Program-made: the position numbers and the translations under genes
Notes under the pieces: generated by a model
Told to the model about the DNA's origin: nothing
Seen by the model: only the letters and a program-made list of their open reading frames with translations
Databases searched by the model: none
Assembly (NCBI RefSeq): GCF_030463535.1
Contig: NC_132878.1
Location: 32,941,761 to 33,005,760 of the forward strand
Direction of reading: 5' to 3'
Origin: Salminus brasiliensis
Taxonomy: Eukaryota > Chordata > Actinopteri > Characiformes > Bryconidae
Length of the DNA stretch: 64,000 nt
In this document: piece after piece, positions 13,141-25,400 of the stretch
Numbering within the stretch: the first letter of the stretch is position 1
Layout of the letters: every line of letters begins with the position of its first letter

Positions 13141-13644
13141 TCCTTTTACATTACTCCAATTTTATTCTTCGTTTTTTATAGTCGAGAGGAGCTTTTACTT
13201 TGTTTTTCACAACATTCTCAATATGGACAACCAATGTTGGAAGGAAGAGGGACTGAAATTCAGAAGCATCAGCCACTAAGTGATGAACAAGAAATAAATC
13301 TAATCTAAAATGTGCAATACATTTTACACTGTAAAGTTTTCAGCCTGTTGGACAGCTTGTTTCTTGGTTTTCCTTGCGTCATACCAGCTGTCACCCACCA
13401 TACTGACCACCAGGCTCCCCTGCCCAACCATGCTACCCACCAGACTGACAACTAGGCGCCCCTGCCACCCGTGTCAGACTATCTGCCCACCCTCCTGCCA
13501 CTGCTACCTTCCTAATGACTGTGTTACAGTCATTTACATGATTATTATGATTATTATATTAAGATGTACACCTGTTGTTGCACACCTGAGCAGTAGAAGA
13601 GTCTTGGGGTGGTACAGTAATTTTAATCAATAATTTAGTTCTGA
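13141..13644. other. No recognised gene
   Basis: A 107-aa frame at 13310-13633 is proline- and threonine-rich with no domain and is probably noise. Confidence 0.4.
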
Positions 13645-13832
13645 CCAGAGGATGGGTCCCCTGAGTCTTGTTTCCTTCAAAGTTTCCACCTCCAGAGTTT
13701 ATCCTTGCCGTTTATCCTTCGGCTTGCTCATTGTCTTCCTGATCTCTTGTTCTCTTACTGTTTCTGTAAAGCTGCTTTGTGACAGTGCCAGTTGCAAAAA
13801 GCGCTGTACCAATAAAATGGATTTGATTTGGT
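13645..13832 (+). mobile_element. 3' end of a retroposon (L2-like tail)
   Basis: The block from CTGACCAGAGGATGGGTCCC to TAAAGCTGCTTTGTGACAGT and AATAAAATGGATTTGATTTG is the widespread fish retroposon 3' end. It has a GATTTG-type short tail repeat and a polyadenylation-like AATAAAA. Only the end is present. Confidence 0.6.
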
Positions 13833-15054
13833 GAGACAAATATCTGGTAGTACAAAATGTTACATTGTGTTCATACATCCTTTGGGATGTGTTTTAATTA
13901 TTATGATGTACCATGTTTTTGTGACAATTTTATAATGAGCAAAAGATTTGAAACACTGATTCCAATCTGTACATATAATATATTCTGAACATAGAACAGA
14001 GACAAACTAACAGAAGGAAGTGACTATTCTATATATTTATATTTCATACAAACTTAAAATACATTTATGTTACAATAAAGTCAAATAAACAAACAGTACA
14101 CTGTAAATGATCCATACAGTGTACTTCTAACCTACATTTCAATAACTTTACTGACCAACATATTCTTACCACTTGTGTAAATGTGTTTATTATGTTTATT
14201 ATGTGTTTATGCTGAGATACACAGGTTATAGTAATTTTTTTAGCTATCTAAGACTTTTACACTGTGTTGTTTGTTTAGATAATAAATGGAACAAAATAAA
14301 TAAATTAGTACAGTGTTTATATTGAAGATGAGATGATTTTTGGCATACTTTGCCTTCTGTTCAATTACAAATTGTTTTCTATTCCCTTTCATTTCATAAT
14401 GAGAATGAAATTTGGTCAGACAACTGAATGAGAACAGAACATGACAGTGATATGACAGATGTGTGATCAGCTATTATCTCCTTTGAGATTACATTCCACT
14501 AACCCACACAACCACAAAAGCTCATGAGTAATAGCTTTGGATGGGGAATTTTTTATTTAAGAGCACTGTATACCATCAAGTGGTATAATCAGAGAGGAGA
14601 ATGATGTATTGATCATTGGTAACCCCTGGTGTTGAGAGAAAGCTGAGCTGTGCAGGCTGTGATTTCCAAAGTGAATTCCATTGGTAAGCAGGACAGTGCT
14701 GACACATTTTCCACATCAGCAGCCACAATGTGAAAGCTCTAGCTAGAAATTATCTGAATTTCTGCATTGATTGCTAATAAAATGTGGTGTGATTGTTATC
14801 TAAGTCACAGTTAGAGAAGAACACAGTCTAACAAAACGGATAACACAAACAGGTGTACCTTTAATGTCCTTAATTGAGAACAATGTAAGCTAAGAAAGTA
14901 AGCAACCTTTGTGTTAATGACTTTTTCAAGATGTAATGACCAAAATGTGTTTTAGTTAAGGAGACAAAATTAGAAGTGTGGCTTTTACAGTAATTTACAG
15001 TACATTTAGGACTGTTAGTACTTTTCTAAGTACTTAGCATCCTGTTAAGATCAC
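13833..15054. other. Duplicated upstream flank of finTRIM gene 1, no gene seen
   Basis: AT-rich DNA shared in patches with 38400-40050. No reading frame with a domain. Confidence 0.45.
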
Positions 15055-15400
15055 CCTAAATGCACACAAAAACCACTGTGGGTTGTCTCAAGTTTGCCCA
15101 CAGTCACCTGAATGATCCATAATGCTTCTGACCAATGAGTGAACATTTCCAGCACAAATGCACAATGCTGTTTGTGGGGAAAAAAAGAAAACACTACATA
15201 CCTACACCAAAACCTCTTCTCAACTGTGAAGCATGGTGGAGTGAGCATCATGCATTTCTGCCTCATGGACTGGGTGCCTTGTGATTAAAAAAAGGAACTA
15301 AATTACCTAAAATTAAACAACAATCATTGCACAATCTAAGGCACTTCAATAGTTCATAAATAGGGGTAAAGCCTAAAGATTGGTAGAGGTAAAAAGGGGT
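15055..15400 (+). pseudogene. Ancient Tc1-like transposase relic shared with gene 2 flank
   Basis: The + strand holds a decayed Tc1 pattern: a TCAAGTTTGCC-CAG-CACCTGAATGAT run (the LKFAHxHLND-type region) at about 15088-15118, and CTGTGAAGCATGGTGGAG-GAGCATCATG (the VKHGGGSIM-type region) at about 15224-15252. The same relic in the same place lies at 40055-40330 upstream of gene 2. It therefore inserted before the duplication that made genes 1 and 2. Confidence 0.75.
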
Positions 15401-15669
15401 CTGCTTCCAAAGCTCCATTCACTGAAGGGTCATCTTCACTTGAAAACTATAGAAATATAGCTCTTGTACATAAATCTTTTCAACTATCTAAACACAAATT
15501 TATCAATCACTGGATTAAATCAACAGTTTTCTGTTATGTTTCAGTAATTTGTTGCAATGAGTAGATTTTGTGCTCTTTTGACAAAATATAGACCAAAAAC
15601 AGCAACCAACGGCATCCCTACAGAAGCAAACTTTAAACTGCATTTATATTACATTTATATCATAATGTC

Positions 15670-16790
15670 GACGTACGTTAAATTTTGTCAAAAGTATTTA
15701 CTCACCTGCCTTTGCACGCATATGAGCTTGAGTGACATCCCATTCTTAATCCATAGGATTTAATTTTGATGTTGGGTCAACCTTTACAGCTATAAAAGCT
15801 TCAACTCTTCTGGGAAGGCTTTCCACAAGGTTTAGGATGTATAGAAGAATTGTTTGACCAATTTTCCAGAAGCATATTTGTGAGGTCAGACACTGATGTT
15901 GGACAAGAAGACCTGGCTAGCAGTCTCCGCTCTATTTCATACCAAAGGTCTTCTGTTGGGTTGAGTTCGGGTTGAGGTGCAGGCCAATCAAGTTCTTCTA
16001 CACCTACAACTCGCTTATCCATGTCTTTATGGACCTTAATTTGTGCACTGGTGCGCAGTCGTGTTGGAACAGGAAGGACTCAAGTTGGTAGCATGAAATT
16101 TACCAAAATCTCTTGGCATGCTGAAGCATTAAGAGTTCCTTTCACTGGAACAAAGGGGCACAATGCAGTCAATCTATTTGATTGCCAGGTGGAGAAGCGT
16201 GATTCCACACTCCAGAGAACATGTCTCCACCGCTCTAGAGTCCAGTGTCGGTGTGCTTTACACCACTGCATCCAGCGCTTTGCATTGCGCTTGTTGACGT
16301 AAGGCTTGGATATAGCTGCACGGTCAATGGAAACTCATTTCACAAAGTTCTCTATGCACTGTTCTTAAGCTAATCTGAAGCCCACATGAAGTTGGAGGTC
16401 TGTAGCGATTGACTCTGCAGAAATTCTTCGCACAATGCGCCTCAGCCTCCACTGACCCCTCTCACTTTACATGGCTTACCACTTCTTGGCTGAGTTGCTG
16501 TTGTTCCCAATCACTTCCACTTTGTTATAATACCACTGACAGTTGACTGTGGAATATTTAGAAATAAGGAGATTTCACAACCGGACTTGTTACACAGGTG
16601 ACCTCCTATCATTGGAATTCACTGAACTCCTGAGAGCGACCCATTCTTTCACAAAGGTTTGTAGAAGCAGTCTGCATGCCTAGGTGCTTGGTTTTGTACA
16701 CCTGTGGCCATGGATTTTATTGGAACACCTGAATTCAATTATTAAGATGGGTGAGTGAATACTTATTATACTTGGCAATATACTTTTTTG
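15670..16790 (-). mobile_element. Decayed Tc1-like element just upstream of finTRIM gene 1
   Basis: Inverted ends are still visible: TTTTGTCAAAAGTATTTACTC-type at about 15680 and, at the other side, GTGAGTGAATACTTATTATA then TTGGCAATATA (about 16750-16787). Minus-strand transposase pieces are at 16080-16271 (CKAHRHWTLERWRHVLWS, with the first catalytic Asp region changed to SVESRF) and 15801-16022 (LDWPAPQPELNPTEDLWYEI, the Glu region). Stops and shifts make it dead. Gene 2 lacks it at the matching place, so it came after the duplication. It ends about 160 bp before the gene 1 ATG. Confidence 0.8.
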
Positions 16791-16812
16791 TACCTACAGA
16801 CATTAAACTTTT

Positions 16813-16951
16813 AGCTCTACAGTGTTTTTTGAGAGCTTTGATCAATCCACCTCTTCCACACATAGCCACGCCCACTCTGCCTCCTCATTTAAGAGAAAAC
16901 GAGAGAAAACTCTTGCTATCTCACTCTCTCTCAGTCTGCAAGGGCAGGAAA
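16813..16951 (+). promoter_or_regulatory. finTRIM gene 1 proximal promoter (ISRE disrupted)
   Basis: Same order as the other three promoters: AGCTCTACAGTGTTTTTTGAG block, a TCAAT remnant of the CCAAT box (TTGATCAATCC), a CACGCCC box (16866-16872), then a GAAA-rich region, a pyrimidine tract and the ATG. Here the ISRE is altered: GAGAAAACGAGAGAAAACT (16893-16911) carries extra bases between the two GAAA half-sites compared with genes 2 and 4. Interferon response may therefore be weaker or altered; this is inferred from motif spacing only. Confidence 0.6.
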
Positions 16952-19900
16952 ATGGCAGAGGCCAGTATTTCAGTAGATCAGGACCAGTTCACCTGTCCAG
17001 TCTGTCTGGATCTGTTGAAGGATCCAGTGACCACTCCCTGTGGACACTGCTTCTGTGTGGTGTGCATTAATGGTCACTGGGATCATGAGGATCAGAGGAG
17101 GGTCTACAGCTGCCCCCAGTGCAGAGAGACGTTCATTCCGAGGCCTGTTCTACGCAGAAACAACATGCTGGTTGAAGTGGTGGAGAAACTGAAGAAGACT
17201 AATCTCCAGTCTGCTTCTGCTGCTCAGTGTTACGCTGGACCTGGAGATGTGGAGTGTGATTTCTGCACTGGGAGAAAACTCAAAGCCTCAAAGTCCTGTT
17301 TGGTGTGTCTGGCTTCTTACTGTGAGACTCATCTACAACCTCACTATCAGTCTCCTGCCTTCAAGAAGCACAAGCTGGTCAAAGCCTCCACACAGCTACA
17401 AGAGAAGATCTGCTCTCAGCATGATAAACTGATGGAGATCTACTGTCGCACTGACCAGCAGTTTATCTGTTATTTGTGTACGATGGATAAACACATGGGT
17501 CACAGAACAGTTGCAGTTGTAGCAGAAAGGAATGAGAAGCAGGTGAGAATAGAAACTCTTTATAATCAGAATGACTGTATTTAAGGAGATGTTGTATTGG
17601 GGGTTGGGTAAGAAAGTAATAAGATAACCTGAAATTACTTCCTTTTAAGTAAAAAACAAGTCATACAATTCAGCACCACAGTCAGCAAACCAGAGTTCAA
17701 TTTTTTTCAGCTTTAATTTAAACCTTAATTAAACCTTAATTACCGAATTAAGAGTTCAAATGCTTTCTCCTCAGAGTCAGCTAAAGGGAATACAGAAGAA
17801 AGTTCAGCAGAGAATCCGTGAGAAACAGAAGAAGCTGCAGGAGGTCAAACAGGCTGTAAAAACTCTTAAGGTGAGTAGTAAACAGAGAGTGACAATGACA
17901 AGCTCAGTGTCGAAGCTCTTACTCTAAGATTTTTTAGTGATGAAGTGGACAAAACAATAGGGTTACATAGGGCATGGTAAAACAGGCATGGTTTGTCCAG
18001 AGTCACCTCTAGCTTGTGTGTGTCCTAACAGCGCTCTGCACAGGCAGCAGTGGAGGAAAGTGAGGAAATCTTTAATGAGCTGATCCTCTTAATTGAGAAA
18101 AAGCGCTCTGAGGTAACAGAGCTGATCAGAGCTCAGGAGAAGACTGAAATGAGTGGCGATGAAGAACTCCTGGAGCAGCTGGAGCAGGAGATCACTGATC
18201 TAAAGAGGAGACACACTGAGCTGGAGCAGCTTTCACACACAGAGGATCACATCCAGTTCCTCCAGGTAACAACCACCCTAACCTATTCAAATTTGACATT
18301 CATGGGAAATCTGATTATGAATTTAAAATTCTAAGGACTGTGCATTTGCAGCTAAGAGGTCATTCAAACAAGGTCAACATCCAGGGACTCCACAAACTTT
18401 TGCGGCCATGTCAAAATAAAGGGAAGCACAAATTAAAATAAATTAAAAGTGTATAGCAATTTACTTTTGCTGGGGAGAAATAGACATTGCAAATCAGTCT
18501 CAGCCAAGTCTATGGTATGTGGATTGGAGGCGTGGCCACAGCTATTACTCCACTGAATGATATTCGGTAATTTTTTTCAAAGAAAATAATGAAACTTAAG
18601 ATATCCTCATTTATCTCTAAACACTAACTGGGGTATAAACTAGTCCAGTGAGATGAGTTCTATGCAGATTTATTGTTATGACAAAACCTGACCATTAGAA
18701 AATGTTTCACTACACAAGCAAAAAGCTGACTAAGGGGAATTAATTTCACTTTGTCAGTGAAATTGTTAATAATGGTAAACAAGGCGGAAGTCCTTATATG
18801 GGCCTTTGGGCGGCAGCCCGGGATCACCCCGGGGGAGGGCGCGATAATGAGGGCCTGACAGAAAAATGATGAGAATGCTGCTGCATGAATTTGATTGACA
18901 CAAAGGGAACAAGCATTTCCTGTGCATGTGCCCTGTGTTCTGATGGGTGAAATTTGTTGGATACTTTAAAGCAGAATTGGGACGCACTTCTATTCATGTC
19001 CCTTCATCTGTACATGAGACTGCTGCTTAAAGACAAAATACCATATTATATACCAAATACCAATATTAATTAAGGTTGATTCATGTTCATAAGGCATCTA
19101 TCTGCATTACATTGTTCCCTCTGTAGAGTTTCCAGTCTGCGTGTGTTTCTTCTGAATGTGAGGACTCACCCAGCATCACTGTCCATCAACGCCTCTTATT
19201 TGATGATATGAGGAAATCTCTCGCTGATCTGAACAAGCAACTGAAGCAATTCATAGAGGAGGGTACTTCACAGGGTAAGAGGACTTTTTTATATGTATAG
19301 GTTGAGGTCTGATTTTTACATGCCCAGAAATGTTCAGCTCCTAGTAATATGCTTTATCTGTTCTAATAGGTTACTATGTTTTAATGTTCATCTTCAGCAG
19401 CACTGCTGTGTTTGATGCACTCGTACCAGTGCTACACACACCAAAACACAACCACCATGTCAGTGTCACTGCAGTGCTAAGAAATGAACCACCACCCAAA
19501 TTATACCTGTCCTGTGGTGGTCCTGTGGGGTCATGGTCATTGAAGAACAGGGTAAAAGGAGACTAACAAAGTATGTAGAGAAACAGATGGACCACAGACT
19601 ACAGTGGAGCCAATAAAATAGACAGTGAAGAAACAGGGAGGTGGTGTTAATGAAGTGGCAGGTCAGTGTATGTATGCATTTAATCTAATCTAAATTAATG
19701 TATTCTGTTGGATTCTTTTTCAATAGTTGCAGCAAATTGGATGGTTCTACACTCAGAGCCAAGGACCAGAAACGATTTTCTGCAGTGTATGTATAACACA
19801 CAAACACACTCACACACACACACTTTATAGTGAAGCATGTGCCCATTTTTTTCTTAAAATGCAACTTTTAAAAATGTCAAAACACAACAGTTATTTGTCC

Positions 19901-20526
19901 ATTTTGTTTTCTAAACATAAACATATTATATGAATAAAACACTAATAATTTGTTTTATACATTAATTGTTTTGTTTAGATTTTCATCGGCTGACTCTGGA
20001 TCCCAACACAGTAAATTATGCCCTCAGTCTTTTTGAAGAAAATAGAGTAGTAAGCTTTGCTTATAATTCCACTCCCTATCCTGACCATCCAGAGAGATTT
20101 GACTTCAACTTCCAGGTGTTGAGTAAGGAAAGTGTGAGTGGACGCTGTTACTGGGAGGTTGAGTTGAGCAATAATTGCCAATGTGACATATTGATTGCAG
20201 TTTCATATAAAGGAATCAAAAGAAAAGGAGAGGATGATACGAGTCATTTTGGAGAAAATGATCAGTCCTGGTGTCTGAGATGGTATAACTCTTTCTTTTT
20301 CTCGCACAACAAAATTATGACTGAGCTTTCAGCTCCTCCATCCTGCAGAATAGGAGTGTACGTGGATCACAGTGCAGGAATCCTGTCCTTCTACAGCATC
20401 TCTGACACAATGACCCTCATCCACACAGTTCACACCACATTTACTCAGCCACTCTATGCTGGATTTTCGCTCTATGGAGGTGTAACTGTTAGGTTTTGTG
20501 ATTCTGAAATTATGCCTCTGCTGTAA
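16952..20526 (+). CDS. ftr-like: finTRIM gene 1 (RING, B-boxes, coiled coil, PRY-SPRY), 558 aa
   Basis: Predicted RING-type E3 ubiquitin ligase of the fish finTRIM family, linked to innate antiviral immunity. Coding exons are 16952-17542, 17775-17870, 18032-18265, 19127-19274, 19727-19786 and 19979-20526, all with GT-AG introns and matching phases. The ATG at 16952 is kept in all four paralogues; an in-frame ATG at 16751 lies in a transposon and was rejected. RING ligands are C15, C18, C30, H32, C35, C38, C54 and C57. A first B-box-like cluster spans about 102-140, and B-box 2 has C154, H157, C165, C173, C176, H181 and H184. Coiled coil is about 198-307 and PRY-SPRY about 377-558, with [22 protein letters not shown] and [11 protein letters not shown] motifs. 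No frameshift is seen. The close annotation alternative is a TRIM25- or TRIM16-like gene. Confidence 0.92.
18775..18860 (-). repeat. LTR fragment in intron 3 of finTRIM gene 1
   Basis: AAACAAGGCGGAAGTCCTTA through GGGGGAGGGCGCGATAATGA to GGGCCTGACA closely matches 12984-13070, the terminal region of the decayed gypsy element. It is a short solo piece of the same family, reading TGTCAGGCCC on the minus strand. Confidence 0.75.
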
Positions 20527-21324
20527 ACTGTAATTATCTTATATTATATATTGGTATTGTGTTATTAATAATGGTATAAAAGTCATGCGGTAACCGTTCT
20601 GAATTGAAATCAAAACAAAATTGATTTGTGAAGGATTGTTCTGTAAAGTGTCAAATGCTGGCAGATGTAAAATAAGAATGAGGCTCTACTGGAATAAGAA
20701 CAATCCAAGTTTGCGGACGATAAACAAGCCAAGGTCAGTTCCAAAAGACAGATGAAAGACAAATGCACAAACATCACACAGTGATGTTGAAAAACACGAA
20801 AAAAGGTCATACAAGGAAAATATACATATATACATACAAAAAATGGGATTCAACACCTCACAATTAGTCAATTACTCTAAAGCCCGGGCTTAAATACTTT
20901 GCTAAGATAATCATCTGATCAAATACACAGGTGTCTGCCTTTAGAGTTCCTGAGAATGTGAACGTGAGTAATATCCGGATGAGTCCGTATATAATGAGGC
21001 ACTCGGCAGATGCGTGACATGTTCCGTCATATGTTGTGGTTAAGATAATATGTTAAAGATTTTTTGAGACCACTTAAGGTCCTGGAGCTTTTTAAGAGTA
21101 ACTGTTTCAGATGACAATTAGATACAGGATTACAATCAGACACTCATGTGGCCATTATCTTCATTGACTGAATTTAGTCAGCCATACTGAGCCTTGTTTC
21201 ATGAGTTTATTTTAATGTCGCTTCATCATAACTGCCTTTTGCTAGGCCATGAGGAATCAGTAGCTGTTTATCCAGTACACAGATAATTTATCCAAATTTT
21301 TGTAACTGAGTGTCTTGCTATCCC

Positions 21325-21372
21325 TTTCTGCTGTTACACTGGGAATTTCCCCACTGCGGGACTAATAAAGGA

Positions 21373-21403
<31 letters not shown>
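21325..21403 (+). mobile_element. LINE 3' end with (CTTAT)n tail
   Basis: TTCTGCTGTTACACTGGGAA, a CCCCACTGCGGGACTAATAA run and then about five TTATC/CTTAT units form the 3' terminus of a fish CR1/Rex-type LINE with its short tandem tail. No coding part remains. Confidence 0.65.
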
Positions 21404-21816
21404 CTTGTATAGATGCATAACTGTTTGGTCCAATCAATATTATTGTTTTGTCTAATCTTTTTCTATTTGGTTTAATGTGTGTGTGTATGTGTGGCATTTT
21501 AAGTTTTTTTGTTTTTGTTTTTGTTCTTTGGTCCAATTTTAGTTTTATATACATACTTTGGTTTTAAATTCCACTTTGTGGCCTGTGCGCTGGTTTCTCA
21601 GTGTATCTAAGTGTTTGTTGATATACAACCATAATGCAAAAACATGGTTATTATTCATGGGTATTTTTCATTTTTTTGTATCATTTATCTTCAAAATATA
21701 CTCATGCTGTGGTAAACTACCTAACAGATTAAAGAAAAGAAAAATCAGCGGAGAGAGGAAAACCCATTAGAATGGGGATTTAAACATGGTGATGTGAATT
21801 GTCAAAAGGCCTGATA

Positions 21817-22034
21817 GCAAGGCCCTTTACCCTCTCTGCTCCCCGGGCGCTGGAGTTGGCTGCCCACCGCTCTGGGTGTGTGTGTGTACTCACTGCCCCT
21901 AACACATGTGTGTGTGTGAGTGTGTGTTCACTACCAGATGGGTTAAATGCGGAGGACACATTTCGCTGTACAGTGTACACTGTACAGTGACAAATACGTG
22001 CATTTACCTTTACCTTTACCTTTACCTTTACCAG
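21817..22034 (+). mobile_element. SINE, 5'-truncated, with (TTTACC)n tail
   Basis: From GCAAGGCCCTTTACCCTCTC to GTGACAAATACGTGCA it matches the body of the full SINE at 38066-38336 almost base for base, but lacks the tRNA-like head. A run of about five TTTACC units closes it. The internal (TG)n stretch differs in length between copies. Confidence 0.85.
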
Positions 22035-22441
22035 AGGGATGGGACATTCCATTTTTGAAGTTAGCTTGAATCTGAACAGATGTAATTTATTGATAATACA
22101 GTTGTGTGTGTTATTTTAACTTATACTGTGTCATACATTATATAACAGAGAATTTCATTCACATGGAAGTTAAATTGCACACACTAATGTACATTCAATA
22201 AAGGCTTTTTTTAATGTATGCTTTCACCAGCGAATGGCAACTGCAAGAGCAGCAGAATGCCAATTCAAGACCTGCTACAGTGTTGTTTTGATTAATATGA
22301 TTAATTTTAAAGCTGAAGATGTTAGTGATTATCTATAGATTGGTAATTGAAAGTAAAACAATAAAAATATTTAAAAAGTTGAATGTGATTTAACATATTT
22401 ATATACATGTACACATAGAACAGGGAAGCAACTAATGATAC

Positions 22442-22770
22442 TGTGGCGATAAGGAGGCAACACCACCCTACACTGCCCTGATTTCATTCACCTGTGGCTG
22501 TTCAGTCTAACGAGCCCAGGTGAACGCCATAAAAGGGCCGGCTCAGTCACACACGAGGAAAGCGATCATGGACTGAGCTGCCAAAGACTAGACAGACTGT
22601 GCATGGGTGTAAAGATTATTAAAGCCCCACTTGGGCTATTTTGTTTTCTTAGGTTTTGTTTGGGTGTGGTGGAGGCCAAGTTAAATAAAGGTTTATGAGT
22701 CACTTGAACCATGTGTTTGTGTTCTCTCTGAGCCTTACTGCCTAGCAGGTCACGGTGGCCACGTCCCATA
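22442..22770 (+). repeat. Probable solo LTR
   Basis: The block opens TGTGGCGATAAGGAGGCAAC and closes near GTCCCATACA. It has a TATA-like CCATAAAAGGGCCGG at about 22530, and AAATAAAGG polyadenylation-like signals about 160 bp later. That is the promoter-then-poly(A) layout of an LTR. A clear 5-bp target duplication was not found, so limits are approximate. Confidence 0.45.
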
Positions 22771-24279
22771 CATATTTAAGAGAAAAGTAGTCATATAACT
22801 TATATCACTTATAACATAGTCTTATAACTTATAACATATAACTTCAGCAATAAAGTCATAACAAGCAATGCTTTGATTCATTTTAACAATTTGATTTAAA
22901 CTGAATAAACCTGGTTAAATTGCTTAAATTTTTGAGGTTGTTACCATGTGAAAAGGATTAGAAAAGTCAAGCATCTTGGATCATGTTAAAAAGATCTGAA
23001 AATGATATACCTTATGTAACAGTCATTATATTAAGCACTGGATGTAGCTCTGATATAGATTTTGTATAAACAGTTATGGACAGATACATCCAACACAGGG
23101 GGGCTCTACCATCTAGAAACAGAAACACTTGTTCAAATGTGACGCTCCCCATGGCTAAACCATAAAAGCCACCTCAAGTTTTCATTCTGACGTTGAATTG
23201 GAGTAGGATAAAACAAATGGGAATGAAATTCCACATTAAATGTTCAAAACATCAGCATAATCTGGATCACTGAAATACTTTAGCCAGGCCTCAGTCTTCA
23301 ACCCAGAGACAATATTGCATGCATCTATAAAGCTTTTTCCTGCTTTCCTTCAAGTTATGGCAGCATGGTATGGTATAATTCATTAGTTTATTCTTACTTA
23401 TATACATCTATTCTTTACACTGTAAATATTGACATTTCTCAATTATTTTATATTTTGTAGGTTCATTTCAGCTCTTTCATATGTGCCCTACATTACTCCT
23501 TTTACCAACAGCTTTATTATTAAACTGGAATTGTGTGTCTGACCTTTGTCAGAAGACCTAGTAAAGCACAGAAAATGATTACCACTTCTATTTTCACCTA
23601 ATGTCATCTTGGAGTTAACTATCAACTATTAAGTGTAACCTAGTTTTTTGTTATGTTGTGCGGGTTCATTGCTTTTTATAATAATTATTAGTAGTAGTAA
23701 AACTGTACAAATAGTAGACAATTTCTGCAATGTCACCATTTATTGAAAATGCTCCATGAATGTCTCCATGAATGATAAAATACTCAGTTAAAACATTAGT
23801 TGGGGTTTGTTTAAATCTCCTAGGTAGTGGATAGGTGGTTCTAGGTGGTAAGCAGTGAAATCTTCGACTGTGCCGAGATTTAAACAATGACCATTGGCCA
23901 CAATATGCCATTTTAAAGACTGTAACCAGTCTAAACCGTTGAATGTTCATATTTTGTGAATGTAGTGTTTAAATTAAGAATTTCTCAGTCTAAATATGGC
24001 ATAACAAGCTTTGCTGTCCATTTGCTATCTAATCCATTTTTTGGTGGTCTGACATCAACTGTGAAATTATCAGATCTTGTGCATCTTTGCTTATATGCAA
24101 AAGTTATGAGTAAGAAGCTCGGTGCTCATTCCTTGATTGATGTGCTGATTCACATGTAGTTTGAATTGCAGCTTCATTTCTTTATAAATCAGGTGTATTC
24201 ACTACAGACGTACTGTAAATTGTAACTTTATTTGTATTGTACTTGAAGATTTTTAAGCTTTTCAATTCCTGTCCACACT
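22771..24279. other. No recognised gene; distal part of duplicon A
   Basis: AT-rich DNA. The part up to about 23250 is shared with 49620-49920; the rest has no recognised feature. Confidence 0.45.
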
Positions 24280-24785
24280 TCTGACAGCAGCCGGAGGTGC
24301 AGACACCAAAGCAGACACCGTAATTCCAGTAACCTCATTTACCCATCTTGTTCTGGTGACTGGGGGACTCTGGAATTGCCAGTCTGCAGTGCAGAAGGCA
24401 GATTTCATTTCAGCTTTTGCATCTGCTCAGTCTCTAAACCTCCTGGCTCTGACAGAGACATGGATAACCCCAGTGAACTCAGCCGCCTTGTCGTCTGCCT
24501 TTGCATTTTCCCACTCTCCACGAAGGACTGGCAGAGGTGGCGGCGCAGGCTTGCTCCTCTTTCCTCTGTGGTGCTTCACCTTGCTCTCTCTTATTCTAAT
24601 CTTGACATTTCCTCTTTTGAATACCATGCTGGTACTGTCTCTCCTCCCACTCTCCTCATTGTTCTCTATCGTCCTCCTGGGAAATTCTGTTGATGAACTG
24701 GACGATCTCTTGAGTGGACTCCTTGTTGACTCCTCACTTATTCTACTTGGTGACTTCAACCTTCCATCAGAGAAACTCCTGTCAT
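24280..24785 (+). pseudogene. LINE endonuclease, N-terminal part (split by gypsy element)
   Basis: Translation from about 24356 shows the apurinic-type endonuclease of a fish LINE: GLWNCQSAVQKADFISAFA, LALTETWITP and, after frame changes, LILLGDFNLPSEKL at about 24750. The frame breaks at 24785 where a gypsy LTR starts; the endonuclease continues at 30333. It is a dead, split copy and not a host gene. Confidence 0.85.
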
Positions 24786-25400
24786 TGTTACGGTGTGGTG
24801 TGGGGTTTGGACTCAAGTGCAGTTAAAGTTTGTTTTATTATTGTCAAATGAGACAACTCCTTTTGTGGTGTGTGCTTGGTGACTGTTGGGCTTGAACTCC
24901 CAACCTTGGTAATGGGAGCCCAGTGTATTTCCACTGGGCCACCACAGCTGTTGGGGGTGGCAGTATAAGCACTGATCGTAAGCAACACAAAAAGGCGGGA
25001 AAACAAACAAAGGAAAACCAAACTCAAGACAACTCAAATTCTTTTCTCTTTTTTCGCTTTTCTCTTCACAGCTGTTCACTTTTCTCTTTTCTGTTCACAG
25101 CTTGAACTTCTTTTCTTTTTCAACAGCTGTTCACTTTTCTCTTTTCTGTTCACAGCTTAAACTTCACTTTTCTCTTTTCAACATAAACCCACTGTTACCG
25201 TTCGCCCCTCTACAAAGGTGCGACGGGGAAGTGTGTTTGGCTAGGTGTATTTATACCGTGCCACACAGGTGGGTCTGGTTAGCGTTGATTATCGCTGGGA
25301 ATTCTGGGGCTTGGAGTTCTTTGCTCCAACCCCACCAGCTTTCCTACTTTGCTGGCTGGGCCCCCTGCTGGCAGCTGGCGGTACATGCTGCCTGCTCACA
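24786..25400 (-). repeat. 3' LTR of the gypsy element
   Basis: 615 bp, matched to 29663-30327. Differences seen: about 21 extra bases near the outer end (GTGTGGGGTTTGGACTCAAG region, 24797-24817), and shorter T-rich CTTTTCTC repeats than its partner. Otherwise close to identical, which points to a rather recent insertion. Confidence 0.93.

Larger units (their letters stand above)
13071..23250 (+). repeat. Segmental duplication copy A (contains finTRIM gene 1)
   Basis: Collinear matches to 37477-49920 are seen at many points: 13085-13140 with 37490-37550; 14080-14350 with 38640-38860; 14530-14760 with 39460-39710; 15055-15290 with 40055-40310; 15540-15610 with 40735-40800; all gene exons; 21050-21260 with 49010-49220; and 22970-23230 with 49620-49920. 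The left limit is the LTR edge of the decayed gypsy element, so older homology to the left may have been cut off by that insertion. Introns and flanks have diverged and hold different transposons. Confidence 0.8.

Noticed and set aside
16751-16951. In-frame upstream ATG extending finTRIM gene 1 by 67 residues
   Set aside because: The added part lies partly in a Tc1 relic and the promoter block. The other three paralogues start at the MAEASIS Met, which in gene 1 is 16952.
24356-24826. 156-codon frame as a host gene
   Set aside because: It reads as LINE endonuclease and its end runs into a gypsy LTR.
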